64,000 nt of DNA from JACCZH01 sp963729445 (GCA_963729445.1 CAVSNU010000003.1:62001-126000); one strand, 5' to 3'. Positions 51,601 to 60,450 are shown, counted from the first letter of the stretch. Translations and numbers: made by a program. Notes: generated by a model not told the origin, from the sequence alone.

Positions 51601-52940
51601 TAGCGGGTGGGCAGGGGGTCGTCCCATGATTCCGCGCTCAACACGCTGCCTGGCGGCACGTGTTCGTGGATCCATTTCGATGCCGCTATGCGTGGGTGTT
51701 CGTTCGAGTAGATCGTCATGAATCCTGCCGCCCAGATGGCGGTGATGCCCAGGACCAGGACCGTGGCGACCTGGCCGACGGTGCGATAACGCGGCTGCGC
51801 GATCATCCAGACCAGCAGACCTGACGCGAGCACTGCCAGTACCGGTAATAGCGGCAGTGAGTAACGCAAGAATCGCGCCTCGGTCGTGAGCAACACCGGT
51901 ATGTAGCTCAAGACCCAGAGGACTGGCACCGCCAGGGCCGCGTCACGCAAGGCGATGGAACGGCGTATAGCGAAGAGGAGTCCGGCAAGTGATCCGAGTA
52001 CAAACCCGGGACCAATGCTGTACGCGAAGAGATTTCGCAACTCGTAGATCCCCGGCGTGAGACCGACGAACTGGCGGGTATATGGGATGTCGGTCATGCC
52101 ACGCACGATGCGAGCCTGGGTACGGATGTCGTGGATGAAGGGGCCGCTGCGAACCAGCGCGTAGGGTTCGAACACCGTGAAGACCGCCACTGACAGCAGA
52201 GCGCCTGAGGCTGCTGCGATCAGGGTATCCGACCTGCGGGGACACTTCCAGAAGACGTAGCCGTAGCCGAGCAGGACAGGTACGAGCAGCGACGGAACGC
52301 TTGCCTTGGTTGCGAAGGCCAGCCCGAGCAGCGCGCCAACGGCGAGCGACCTTCCCAGCGTTGGCCGATCCATGAAGCGCACCAGGAGATAGAGCGAGGC
52401 CGTGACAAAGAGCGTCAACCAGGTGTCGACGGCGAAGAAGTGACTGAGTTGAAGGGCAAGTACCGAGAGGGCGTACAGTCCCGCCGCTATCAATCCGGCC
52501 GCGCTCCCGAAGAACCTGCGGCCAAAGAGATAGACGACGAGCACCGTCAGCGTGTCGATGACAGCAGTTAACGTGCGTCCTACCCTGTATAACTCTGCGT
52601 AAGAGCCCCAGTCGCGTTCACTCAAGAGATTGAGGGTTGCGCTCACCGTTCCCTGCACGTAGAGCGGGAGGGTCCCGTATGCAAACGAGAGCGCACCGCC
52701 ATCCTCGCTGTCGCGGCGTGGGTTGATAGGGCTCGTGTCTGGTGAAAAGACCTCTCCAATGTTGGAGATCCCGGGCATCGTGATGCGGTCGGACGACACC
52801 ATTGCGATGAAGCGCTCATCCGGATGCTGATAGGTACCTTGATCCCAGTCCTGACCGTAGAGGCGAAGCGCCAGGGCGACTGCAAGGATGATGAGGAGTA
52901 AGAGTAGGTGTCCGTGCCGGCGCAGAGAGGATCTAGTCAT
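48615..52940 (-). CDS. Fusion of a GT39-type glycosyltransferase and a DUF2298 domain
   Basis: At 1441 residues this is the largest protein of the window. The N-terminal 600 or so residues are a PMT/ArnT-like GT-C transferase: QHPDERFIAMVSSD near 40, SFAYGTLPLYVQG, FFGSAAGLIAAGLYALSVLALQLSHFFAVDTWL, and LRFLRYSLPLLP. The C-terminal 800 residues repeat the DUF2298 plan seen in the next gene: NSAEFPPYDPWYADGFVNYYYYGWH, NTINEFPYFSQIWADVHPHVINLPIYL and VTNSWDAPLAVGL. More than 20 TM helices are expected. A role in moving a sugar from a polyprenyl-phosphate donor onto an envelope acceptor is inferred for the N-terminal half. Confidence 0.87.
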   Translation of the reverse strand: MTRSSLRRHGHLLLLLIILAVALALRLYGQDWDQGTYQHPDERFIAMVSSDRITMPGISNIGEVFSPDTSPINPRRDSEDGGALSFAYGTLPLYVQGTVSATLNLLSERDWGSYAELYRVGRTLTAVIDTLTVLVVYLFGRRFFGSAAGLIAAGLYALSVLALQLSHFFAVDTWLTLFVTASLYLLVRFMDRPTLGRSLAVGALLGLAFATKASVPSLLVPVLLGYGYVFWKCPRRSDTLIAAASGALLSVAVFTVFEPYALVRSGPFIHDIRTQARIVRGMTDIPYTRQFVGLTPGIYELRNLFAYSIGPGFVLGSLAGLLFAIRRSIALRDAALAVPVLWVLSYIPVLLTTEARFLRYSLPLLPVLAVLASGLLVWMIAQPRYRTVGQVATVLVLGITAIWAAGFMTIYSNEHPRIAASKWIHEHVPPGSVLSAESWDDPLPTRYPDSPSHSFEIQSLDIYGDEPPEEKADYFYEALQDVDYVVLSSNRLIDSVDNLPWRYAVQNEYYRRLTEGQLGYQLVYEGLVQPELFGYAYDDRAADESFTVYDHPHVRIFQKVENLTQDEFRARLLWGINQPWEPQRYPAEKWLMLDEPVGEISTNRDSDWNGIAVESGLVAALSWLVAIEIIGLSILPVAATVLRRAPDRGALSARLVGVVITGWIVWIGASLGFWSASAWSVALTVGFLAAVSWGYWWHTRRRSGRFVLPTGASYIAGATIFGGLFVLFILFRAIYPDFWQTYYGGEKPFELAYLRAVANSAEFPPYDPWYADGFVNYYYYGWHLIASIMKLSGVGVSTGFQLAAATLAALAGLQCFALTGLLVRGDRRAWLGGGVAVAGFLTLFLVLFSGNLDGLRQLLEHGTQVADRFDFWRSTRVIDNTINEFPYFSQIWADVHPHVINLPIYLLLITLLAHLVVDTRQSRVRGDDSSFLRPAQLFTIALVLGTISVTNSWDAPLAVGLTAGAFLYAGALRGGWYVATGLGTGILVAAGGFALFAPFYSRFYSVVDGVAAATKGSSTGQFVTHWGIFMLIAVAVMVSAALRKRQSHLGDNPMMLGCAVCLAGGGLTALILAIQGSPPPVLSFVLTLVGATLLVGLGARITEADRFNPWLLALTLALAGLAGILAPIRPAASFAAAIATFAVMFALRRWRQPQWFVPWALVAVACVTIAAVDLVYVSDDLRDSPWERMNTVFKFYLQAWILFGIGTATLLSRTIRVNNATNPRSRLAGFLTLIVLGFVFVAGMIYPMFGTPARLSQDMESSPTSLTLNGYAWMEGGSILNASGEVISFSGDLAAIEWLNDNTHGTPVLLEAAIGPYRGNGSRISSATGLPTVLGWDRHQRQQRYESGIADRMQRIQAMYNSTDLEQKMEELRRYRVGYVIVGDVERYWNTTEDTTPYATEAGLQAFEELVGRGLTRVFESGGTTIYQVDDFPRLTAAFQQ

Positions 52941-52978
52941 GAACGGCTATGACGCTGGTCCCGATTATTCGCCTCCAA

Positions 52979-53007
52979 TTGACCACGTATCGTGCCTCTC
53001 CTATACT
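52979..53007 (+). promoter_or_regulatory. Promoter of the Rab-like GTPase-fmt operon
   Basis: TTGACC (52979-52984), a 17-base spacer, then TATACT (53002-53007): five of six matches in each box at ideal spacing. Transcription should start near 53014, giving a 59-base leader. Confidence 0.72.
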
Positions 53008-53072
53008 CGCCGTACTATCCCGTGCCTAGCACAATCGCACATAGGAAATAACCGAACAGATGGGGCAAAGTT

Positions 53073-53582
53073 ATGATGCGAACGCTCAAGGTGATTGTCG
53101 GCGGCGAAGGCAACGTTGGCAAGACGTCGCTCATTCGACAATATGCCAAGGCGAAGTTTAGCGAAGCGCGGAACATCACGCTTGGTATTGACGTAACGAC
53201 CCAGGAATTCGACATCGACGACCAGCATGTGAAGCTGGCGATCTGGGACATCGAAGGGCAGGCCGGCAACCGGCCCAATTTCTACCTCGGCGCCCAGGCG
53301 GCGATGCTGGTATATGACGTGTCCGTAGAGAGTTCCCTGCAAGCCTTAACCGAGTGGTACGCGCGCTGCAAACGCTATTGCCCTGATGCTCCGATCATTG
53401 TCGTTGGCAACAAGTCCGATCTTGGCCTGCGGTTCCCGTCGGCCTGGCCGAAGACGTTCGCGTACTACGCCCAGGCGCAACACGGCTTCCTCTCCGCCAA
53501 GACCGGTGAAAACGTTCATCGGGGATTTGAGATCCTGGCGCTCACGGCGATGCGCCATGCGGGAGTGAGCAGCGCCGATTGA
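53073..53582 (+). CDS. Rab/Ras-like small GTPase
   Basis: A 169-residue G-domain. The P-loop is GGEGNVGKTS (10-19), switch I contains Thr36 in ITLGID, G3 is DIEGQ (59-63), G4 is NKSD (113-116) and G5 is SAK (141-143). All motifs are intact, so GTP binding is expected. The Gln of DIEGQ matches the catalytic Gln of Ras and Rab. There is no C-terminal cysteine for prenylation, so it is soluble unless bound to a partner. Related proteins are known from some bacteria and archaea; none of the usual partners (roadblock, GAP) is adjacent. fmt starts at its stop codon. Confidence 0.88.
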   Translation: MMRTLKVIVGGEGNVGKTSLIRQYAKAKFSEARNITLGIDVTTQEFDIDDQHVKLAIWDIEGQAGNRPNFYLGAQAAMLVYDVSVESSLQALTEWYARCKRYCPDAPIIVVGNKSDLGLRFPSAWPKTFAYYAQAQHGFLSAKTGENVHRGFEILALTAMRHAGVSSAD

Positions 53583-54520
53583 GCCAGCGGGTTGTGTTCC
53601 TCGGATCGCCGGAGTTCGCCGTCCCGTCGCTTCAGGCGCTCGCGGCGGACGATCGCTTTGACCTGGTGCTCGTCGTTAGCCAGCCGGATCGCCCTTCCGG
53701 TCGTGGCCGGCGCCTGACACCACCACCCGTCGCGGCCTTCGCCGCAGAGTCCGGATTGCCACTGTTTCAACCCGAGTCGCTACGCGATGAGGATGCGTTC
53801 CTTCGACTTGGGTCCGTTCGTCCCGACCTGCTGGTCGTCGTGGCCTACGGCGAGATTCTCCGCAGAAACGTGCTGCAGCTCGCGCCCGGTGGGGCGTTGA
53901 ACGTTCATCCGTCGCTTCTTCCAAAGTATCGTGGCGCGGCTCCAATTCCTGAGGCGATTCGACGTGGCGACCTCCAAACCGGAGTGTCGATCATGAAGCT
54001 CGTTCGCAGACTTGACGCCGGCCCGGTGCTCGCGCAATCGATACTCGACATAGATCCCCAGGACACAACTGCAACGCTCGGGCGACGGCTCTCGATGCGA
54101 GCCGCCGAGATGTTGCCGGATGTAGCTCACGCCTGGCTTGGCGGAACTGTGCCGGCGATCGAACAGGATGAATCGCTGGCGACCTATACCCATGAGTGGA
54201 CGAAATCAGACGCCGAGATCGACTGGACGCAGCCAGCTGACGCGATCGAACGTCTCATTCGCGCGGCGCTCCCATGGCCGGTCGCCTGGACGACGTTCAA
54301 GGGTCAGCGCCTTCAGGTTCGCGCCGCGACGGCATCTGCTGGAGCCAGCGGATCTCCAGGCGAGATCAGCGGCAGTGCCAACCATGTCACGGTCGCGACC
54401 GGATCGGGCGCTCTCGAGCTCGTCACCGTCCAACCGGCAGGTCGCCGCGAGATGCCCGCCGCCGGATGGTGGACCGGCCTACAAACGAAACCGGCTCGCC
54501 TTGGAGATGAGTCCCAATAA
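53579..54520 (+). CDS. fmt: Methionyl-tRNA formyltransferase
   Basis: A 313-residue enzyme that formylates initiator Met-tRNA with 10-formyl-THF. RVVFLGSPEFAVPSLQAL is the standard N-terminus, SQPDRPSGRGRRLTPPPV the specificity loop, and NVHPSLLPKYRGAAPIPEAI the active site with Asn and His. The C-terminal tRNA-binding domain (from about residue 205) is complete. The start is TTG 53579, overlapping the GTPase stop (TTGA), so translation is coupled. The partner gene def is not visible here. Confidence 0.95.
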   Translation: MSQRVVFLGSPEFAVPSLQALAADDRFDLVLVVSQPDRPSGRGRRLTPPPVAAFAAESGLPLFQPESLRDEDAFLRLGSVRPDLLVVVAYGEILRRNVLQLAPGGALNVHPSLLPKYRGAAPIPEAIRRGDLQTGVSIMKLVRRLDAGPVLAQSILDIDPQDTTATLGRRLSMRAAEMLPDVAHAWLGGTVPAIEQDESLATYTHEWTKSDAEIDWTQPADAIERLIRAALPWPVAWTTFKGQRLQVRAATASAGASGSPGEISGSANHVTVATGSGALELVTVQPAGRREMPAAGWWTGLQTKPARLGDESQ

Positions 54521-54739
54521 TCCTGTGGCAATCTCTTTGCGCACAAGAATGGTTATCCGCAAAATACGTCAGGTTAGTCTAGATCGTCGCCCAGGCCAGG
54601 CGCTGGTTGGCTCGGAACTCCCCTTACCCGGTCCAACGACGCGATATGCCGGTCGATCTCGTCGCTGGACAGGTGTGCTCATGAGTACAGCCATGGGCGG
54701 GCGTTGGTCTAGAGGCGCGATGCCTGAGAAGGCGGCCGC

Positions 54740-55915
54740 TCAAGCAAACGGCTTCAACACGACCTTGATGCAGTCGTCTTGCTTGTCATTGAAGATCTTG
54801 TACCCGTTGGCCGCTTCGTCCAGCGGCATCTGGTGCGTGATGATGAAGGATGGGTCGATCTCACCCTTCTGGACTCGCTCCAGCAGCGGTCTCATATAGC
54901 GTTGGACGGGTGTTTGTCCGGACTTGATTGTGAGCCCACGGTTCATCAACGCTCCCACCGGGATCTTGTCAGCGAATCCAGCGTAGGTTCCGATAACCGC
55001 GACGATCCCGCCGTTGCGGCATGCCTTGAGCGCTTCTCGCAGAGCAAACGGCCGATCCGTCTCCAGCCTCATCGCCTGCTTCACCCGGTCGTAGGCGTAA
55101 GGAAGACCGGGGTGATGCGACTCCAGCCCCACGGCGTCGATGCACGCGTCGGGACCGCGCCCGGCGGTGATCTCCTTGAGCGCATCCAGCACATCGACAT
55201 CCTCATAGTTGATGGTTTCAGCCCGGCCCTCGTCGCGCGCCTTGCGCAACCGGTACGGGAACCGATCGATCGCAATCACGCGTTCAGCTCCTAGCAGGTA
55301 GGCGCTCTTGATCGCGAACTGCCCTACGGGCCCGGCTCCCCAGACAGCGATGATGTCGCCCGGTTTGATCTCGCACATCTCGGCGCCCATATAGCCGGTC
55401 GGGAAGACGTCGGAGAGAAAGAGGACCTGTTCGTCGGTCAGGTCGTTGGGGACCTTCAGCGGTCCCACATCGGCGAAGGGAACCCGAGCGTACTCTGCCT
55501 GTCCTCCGGCATAGCCGCCCATCATATGGGAATACCCGAAGATTCCACCCGGCGAGTGCCCCAACAACTTCTCAGCCATCCACGCGTTCGGGTTGGAGTT
55601 CTCGCAGGCCGAATACTTCTGAGCTTCGCAGGCCAGGCAGTTGCCGCACGCGATCGGAAATGGAACCACCACTCGATCGCCCACGTTGAGGTTGTTCACC
55701 TCACTCCCTACCTCGACCACCTCACCCATGAACTCGTGACCCAGAACGTCACCTTTCTGCATCGTGGGAATGAAGCCGTTGTACATATGCAAGTCTGAGC
55801 CACAGATCGCCGATGAGGTGATGCGCACGATAGCATCGCGCTGGTTGAGGATCTTGGGATCCGGGACATCTTCCACTCGGACGGTGTTCTTGTCGATCCA
55901 GAGATTCGCCTTCAT
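54740..55915 (-). CDS. Zinc-dependent alcohol dehydrogenase (FdhA-like)
   Basis: A 391-residue medium-chain dehydrogenase. The catalytic zinc site is ICGSDLHMY (Cys, Asp) with GHEFMGEVVEVG (His). The structural zinc loop is CGNCLACEAQKYSACEN. The NAD-binding motif is VWGAGPVGQFAI near 195. The overall pattern, with a long insertion before the Rossmann motif, fits the glutathione-independent formaldehyde-dehydrogenase-like subgroup, but the substrate is not known. GGGAGA lies six bases before the ATG. The upstream gene encodes the SRPBCC protein, a pairing seen in other genomes. Confidence 0.9.
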   Translation of the reverse strand: MKANLWIDKNTVRVEDVPDPKILNQRDAIVRITSSAICGSDLHMYNGFIPTMQKGDVLGHEFMGEVVEVGSEVNNLNVGDRVVVPFPIACGNCLACEAQKYSACENSNPNAWMAEKLLGHSPGGIFGYSHMMGGYAGGQAEYARVPFADVGPLKVPNDLTDEQVLFLSDVFPTGYMGAEMCEIKPGDIIAVWGAGPVGQFAIKSAYLLGAERVIAIDRFPYRLRKARDEGRAETINYEDVDVLDALKEITAGRGPDACIDAVGLESHHPGLPYAYDRVKQAMRLETDRPFALREALKACRNGGIVAVIGTYAGFADKIPVGALMNRGLTIKSGQTPVQRYMRPLLERVQKGEIDPSFIITHQMPLDEAANGYKIFNDKQDDCIKVVLKPFA

Positions 55916-55990
55916 GGTATGTCTCCCTTGTCGCTGACACGTCGAAGCGGGCCCGCACTCAGCCAGTCATCTACTGAGCTACTTTGTCGT

Positions 55991-56977
55991 CTATCGACCG
56001 GGCAAGCTCTCTGGTGGCTGCGCCGGGTGCTGCCTGATGCGGCCGCCAGCCACGGTGGCCTCGGACCACACGATCTCACCGGTCTCCATCACCTGCTTGA
56101 AGGCGCGGAGATTGTCCTGGAGCTGTCGTTCTGGGTTTTCCGGTAGGAGCTTCGCGAGCTTGGCGACGACCGCACCACCGGGAGGAGAGTAATCCAACTC
56201 CACCCATACCTCGGTGCCGCGCCCGCCCGGAGCCGGCGTGAATCGCACAGTCGCGGCGACGTCGATGTCTGATCCCGGGAGTGAGCGCCAGGCGATCAGC
56301 TGGTTCGGCCTCTCTTCGACAATCTGGGTGTCCCACTCGATCTTCCTGTCGAGCGGTCCCTTTGCTACCCAGTGCCAGCGCCCGTCGCCAACCGGTTTCA
56401 CCTCTTCCAGCTGCGTCATGAAGCGCGGCAGATTCTGGAAGTCGCGCCAGAACGCGTAGACCTCGTCGACAGGTCGATTGACGGTGATGGACTTGTGTAC
56501 CTTTAGCGCTTGTTCCGGCCCGGCGCCCCCTGTGCGTCCCATCGCCCGAAACCGTTCCTCGCCCCGCGCCGTCGAGCCGAACCTGCGGCTGCTCTTGATG
56601 CTCGTAAGCAGGTCGAGGACGAAGATCCCTGCTACCGACATCATTGTTGCCGCGACTTTGTCCCGCTGCGCCCGCCTCGATCTGAGGCTCGCGCACAGGA
56701 GTGTGAGATCCATCACGTCGCCCCCGACTCGTGACCATAGCCATGGAGCGGGGTTGGCACTCGTGAGAATTCCGAGGCCACTGGCGATCTCACGTCCCCC
56801 CACCACCCGCATCAGCAAGCGGCTGGTATCATTTTTGGGAACTCCGGTCATCTCTATAATGCGGTCGGGCGCAACGATTTGGGACACTCCCAGACCGAGG
56901 CTGAACCACCCCAACCCACCCGTGAGCGTGCCGAGTAAGCCATTATTGGTTCTGCTCCGCTGCCTTCCGATCGTCAT
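55991..56977 (-). CDS. SRPBCC-domain membrane-anchored protein
   Basis: A 328-residue protein. The N-terminal third has three or four weak TM segments (LGWFSLGLGVSQIV, LLMRVVGGREIASGLGIL, VAGIFVLDLLTS). From about residue 155 comes a START/SRPBCC domain (HKSITVNRPVDEVYAFWRDFQNLPRFM, then VKPVGDGRWHWVAKGP and IAWRSLPGSDID). This is the common 'cyclase/dehydrase and lipid transport' type that binds a hydrophobic ligand in a cavity. It sits 75 bases before the dehydrogenase, so the two may act on the same lipid or polyketide. GGAGG nine bases before the ATG supports the start. Confidence 0.85.
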   Translation of the reverse strand: MTIGRQRSRTNNGLLGTLTGGLGWFSLGLGVSQIVAPDRIIEMTGVPKNDTSRLLMRVVGGREIASGLGILTSANPAPWLWSRVGGDVMDLTLLCASLRSRRAQRDKVAATMMSVAGIFVLDLLTSIKSSRRFGSTARGEERFRAMGRTGGAGPEQALKVHKSITVNRPVDEVYAFWRDFQNLPRFMTQLEEVKPVGDGRWHWVAKGPLDRKIEWDTQIVEERPNQLIAWRSLPGSDIDVAATVRFTPAPGGRGTEVWVELDYSPPGGAVVAKLAKLLPENPERQLQDNLRAFKQVMETGEIVWSEATVAGGRIRQHPAQPPESLPGR

Positions 56978-57459
56978 GCTCGTATACCTCCGTGTGGGCG
57001 AACCAGCTCGGTAGTATGTGCATGCCGGCTCGCTAGTAAGCCGCGAGTGATCGATGCGAGCGAGCGTCTCAAGTCGGTCGCTGGGCGGTACGGTTATCTA
57101 TCCCCAGGAGAGTTGCCGGCACCTTCAATGGATCGAATGGAAACGACGATGGCGCCTCCTGTCACTCATCTGGGCGAATCAACCAGCCCATGCTTTTCCG
57201 GCCGGTGTCGAGGCGAACTGTGAGTAGTATCAGTGGGACCATGGGCGAGACTGGTCGAAATCGTGAGCGCCAGGTGAGATGTCTCCAACGCGTGCTTTTA
57301 TGCTGACTAGAACTACAATACTACACAGTACACCACACCGTCTTTTGGTTATGCCTCGCCTCTTCATTATGGATCGGTGAGGAGGACAACATATTCAGTT
57401 GGGCGTGGACGTCGGACATCGCGAGGCATCTTCCGCGACCTGGCTCTATAATGACCGGC
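56978..57459. other. Divergent intergenic region, mostly featureless
   Basis: The largest gene-free stretch after 4.7-5.3 kb. No frame resembles a protein. The right end holds TATAAT at 57447-57452, a likely -10 for the winged-helix gene. Nothing else was recognised. Confidence 0.5.
57447..57452 (+). promoter_or_regulatory. -10 box implying a leaderless winged-helix transcript
   Basis: TATAAT overlaps the first in-frame ATG (57451). A start about seven bases downstream would fall at the second ATG (57460), giving an mRNA with no leader. No good -35 was found, so confidence is limited. Confidence 0.45.
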
Positions 57460-58536
57460 ATGAGAGTCGCGGATATCGTGCAGCAACGGTTACTCACCCA
57501 GCGCGTCGCCGGCGTCCCCTTCGAGCGGCCCGAGGACATGGTGCAGTGGCTGGTCGGAGTCCAATCTCAAGACTATGCCGGCGCAAGATGGTCGGTCGGA
57601 CAGCGTACTCTAAACTGCACCGACGCCGATGTGCGGCAGGCGTTTGACGCCGGCAAGATTCTGCGTACACATGTCCTGCGGCCCACCTGGCACTTTGTGA
57701 CGCCCGCCGATATCCGCTGGATGCTCCAGCTCACAGCGCCGCGCGTGCATGCGCTGAACGCGTACCAGTACCGCACGTTAGAGCTCAACGAAGCAGTAGT
57801 GACGCACAGCCAGACCCTCATTGCCGATGCGTTACAGGGTGGCAAACAGCTCACTCGCGCGGAGCTCGCGGCAATCTTCGCGTGCGCTGGGATTGTCGCG
57901 GACGGGCAACGGCTGTCCTACATCGTGATGCGGGCAGAGCTAGACGGGCTCATCTGCAGCGGTGCGTTACGCGGGAAACAACATACCTACGCGCTACTCG
58001 AAGAGAGAGCGCCAGAAGCAAGGACGCTGGCGCACGACGAGGCCCTGGCCGAGCTCACCTTGCGGTTCTTTGCGAGCCACGGACCGGTGACGTTGAAGGA
58101 CTATGCACGCTGGTCGGGGTTGACGGTCACTCAGGCAAAGCAGGGTCTTGAGATGGTGGAGCACGATCTCGCCCATGAGGTCGTGGAGGGGCAGACCTAC
58201 TGGTTCGGCACGCGCGTGCCGCCCGGGAAACCAAGTTCTATGACCGCATACCTCCTACCCGAGTTTGACGAGTGCGTGCTTACCTATAAGGATGTCACCT
58301 TCCCCGATATGCCCTGGACGCTCGATATTGACTCCTGGAACGATTCCTTCTATCGCCCGATCATTATCGACGGAATGCGAGCAGGGACCTGGAGACGCAC
58401 GCTGACAAGGGGCGCGGTCGTCATGGAGGCGCGCCTGTTCACCTCGCTTGACGCAGCCCAGACGCAAGCCCTCGAAGCAGCCACCGAGCGCTACGGTCAG
58501 TTCATGAACATGCCAAGCACGCTCACCTACATCTAG
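57460..58536 (+). CDS. Winged-helix DNA-binding protein, AlkZ/YcaQ-like
   Basis: About 358 residues of the HTH_42 (AlkZ/YcaQ) superfamily, tandem winged-helix proteins that include DNA glycosylases for bulky or crosslinked alkylated bases. Near residue 35 VGVQSQDYAGARWSV has the Q-x-Q pattern that holds the catalytic residues in AlkZ. LRPTWHFVTPADIRWML and PVTLKDYARWSGLTVTQAK are further family segments, and PEFDECVLTYKD is conserved near the end. Both ATGs at 57451 and 57460 are in frame; 57460 is preferred because the first overlaps the -10 box. No antibiotic cluster is adjacent. Confidence 0.85.
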   Translation: MRVADIVQQRLLTQRVAGVPFERPEDMVQWLVGVQSQDYAGARWSVGQRTLNCTDADVRQAFDAGKILRTHVLRPTWHFVTPADIRWMLQLTAPRVHALNAYQYRTLELNEAVVTHSQTLIADALQGGKQLTRAELAAIFACAGIVADGQRLSYIVMRAELDGLICSGALRGKQHTYALLEERAPEARTLAHDEALAELTLRFFASHGPVTLKDYARWSGLTVTQAKQGLEMVEHDLAHEVVEGQTYWFGTRVPPGKPSSMTAYLLPEFDECVLTYKDVTFPDMPWTLDIDSWNDSFYRPIIIDGMRAGTWRRTLTRGAVVMEARLFTSLDAAQTQALEAATERYGQFMNMPSTLTYI

Positions 58537-58798
58537 AGATACTCGAGAACAGATTGGGCAGCCAGAGATTGTCCGAACCCGTTTGACGGGCGCAACGTGC
58601 TGCATACCAGCCTCGATGTTTCGCGTGTTTCGATGCGGAGGGCCGCACACGTGAGGCGGAGGCAATGTAGGTTATGCGAAACTTTCCTTGCATCCACACA
58701 CAGATGCAACCGAGATCGCAGCACTGTCGCTATACTTAGCCACCATGTTGACCGTTGAGCGGTCGTCGCATCCGGGTTGTGAGGGAGAGATAGCAAGT

Positions 58799-60436
58799 AT
58801 GGTCGTTGGTGAGTCAGCCAAGATACGCGGCGGAGACGCGGTACTTCGGGTCCTCGAGACGAACGGCGTCGATACCATTTTCGGCATCCCTGGAGTGCAT
58901 ACGCTCGATATCTACGATGCGTTGATCGACGCCGGTCACATCAATCACATCCTGGCCCGGCACGAGCAGGGAGCCGGGTACATGGCGGACGGCTACGCCC
59001 GGGCGACCGGCAAGCCGGGCGTTGCGTTGATCGTTACTGGACCAGGCATCACGAACGTGTCTACTCCGATTGGTCAGGCGTATGCCGACTCGTCGCCGAT
59101 CCTGCTGATCGCAACGAATCAGGAGCGGAAGTATCTCGACAAGCTTGAGGGCAACCTCCACGAAATGACCGATCAGATGGGTTTTATGAAACCCATCACC
59201 AAGTGGAACAAGCGGGTCATGGAGGTCGGAGATCTTCCGGCAGCGGTGACGCTCGCATTTGAGACCCTGGCTCAGGGCCGCCCACGGCCTGTGCATGTTG
59301 AGATCCCGATCGACCTTCTGGCTGAAGAGTTTGCGATGCCCGCGGTTGCAAAAGCTAACATCGTGACGGCCAAGCCGGACGACGACGATATTCAGCGGGC
59401 GGCCGAGTTGATCAAGAGCGCCAGGCGTGTCGTGATCTTTACCGGCGGTGGCGCGAATACCGAGGAGTGCGCCCCGTTTATTGCCGGACTCGCCGAGGAG
59501 CTCGGCGCGCCTGTCGTGACATCCCTGATGGGCAAGGGATCGATACCCGAGGATCACCCGTATGCAGTCGGAGCCTTTGGATACCGTTGGTCGAACGATA
59601 ATCCCGCAGTAGAAGCGATGACCGGGAGTGACCTCGCGCTCGTTATCGGTACCGGGCTCGGCGTCCGCACCACCGGTGACGGCTCGATGCCGCTGCCGAA
59701 GCGAATCATCCACATTGACATCGACCCATCGGAAATCGGCGCGCGCTACGACGTCGAGCTTGGCATCGTTGCCGATGCTGCGGAGACGTGCAAGGCCTTG
59801 CTGGACGCCGTGCACTGTGGCGCTCGCTCCCAGGAGCGTTGGGCGAGCTCAGAGGTGAAGGCCATCCGCGAACAGATCGTGGCCCCGGCCGACGAGCGCA
59901 CAGCCGGCTACATTCCCTATTTGAATGCCCTGCGGGCAGGGATGGACCGGGACGCGATCCTGGTAAACGACATGACGATGATGGCCTACGAGGGTGTGCG
60001 CTACTTCCCGATCTACGAGCCGCGTACCTTCCTGTTCCCCCGCGGGTTCGGAACTCTCGGATCGGCAATGCCGACGGCGCTTGGAGCCAAGGTTGGCCGC
60101 CCCGACCGTCAGGTGGTTTCAGTCAGTGGCGACGGGGGCTTTCAGTTCACGCTCGAGGAGCTCGGCGCCGCGGTACATCACCAGATTCCGGTTGCGATCG
60201 TTATCTTCAACGACGGCACGCATACCGCCGTGAAGGCTGCCCAGAAGCGCACCTACCCCGGCCGCTACATCGCCGTCGATCTGGTGAATCCTGATTATGT
60301 GAAGATTGCGGACGCGTACGGTATTGAGGGTATCCGTGCCGAATCGCCGGAGGCACTGACCGAAGCTTTGCTGCACGCCAAGACGAAGAACGGCCCCACG
60401 GTTATCGACGTTCCGATCAGTCTAGAGAACTACTAA
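58799..60436 (+). CDS. ThDP-dependent enzyme of the acetolactate-synthase-like group
   Basis: About 545 residues with the three-domain plan of ThDP decarboxylases/synthases. ILARHEQGAGYMADGYARATG contains the cofactor-activating Glu56. The middle domain has VVIFTGGGANTEE. VVSVSGDGGFQFTLEELGAAVHHQIPVAIVIFND is the ThDP-Mg motif. It lacks clear FAD-specific marks and lies apart from ilvN-ilvC, so it is probably not IlvB; benzoylformate decarboxylase-, oxalyl-CoA- or sulfopyruvate-type activities are possible. ATG 58799 is preferred; an in-frame ATG at 58745 follows a -10-like TATACT (58731-58736) and could start a leaderless form. The next gene begins 15 bases after its stop. Confidence 0.87.
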   Translation: MVVGESAKIRGGDAVLRVLETNGVDTIFGIPGVHTLDIYDALIDAGHINHILARHEQGAGYMADGYARATGKPGVALIVTGPGITNVSTPIGQAYADSSPILLIATNQERKYLDKLEGNLHEMTDQMGFMKPITKWNKRVMEVGDLPAAVTLAFETLAQGRPRPVHVEIPIDLLAEEFAMPAVAKANIVTAKPDDDDIQRAAELIKSARRVVIFTGGGANTEECAPFIAGLAEELGAPVVTSLMGKGSIPEDHPYAVGAFGYRWSNDNPAVEAMTGSDLALVIGTGLGVRTTGDGSMPLPKRIIHIDIDPSEIGARYDVELGIVADAAETCKALLDAVHCGARSQERWASSEVKAIREQIVAPADERTAGYIPYLNALRAGMDRDAILVNDMTMMAYEGVRYFPIYEPRTFLFPRGFGTLGSAMPTALGAKVGRPDRQVVSVSGDGGFQFTLEELGAAVHHQIPVAIVIFNDGTHTAVKAAQKRTYPGRYIAVDLVNPDYVKIADAYGIEGIRAESPEALTEALLHAKTKNGPTVIDVPISLENY

Positions 60437-60450
60437 GGAAACAGACAAGC

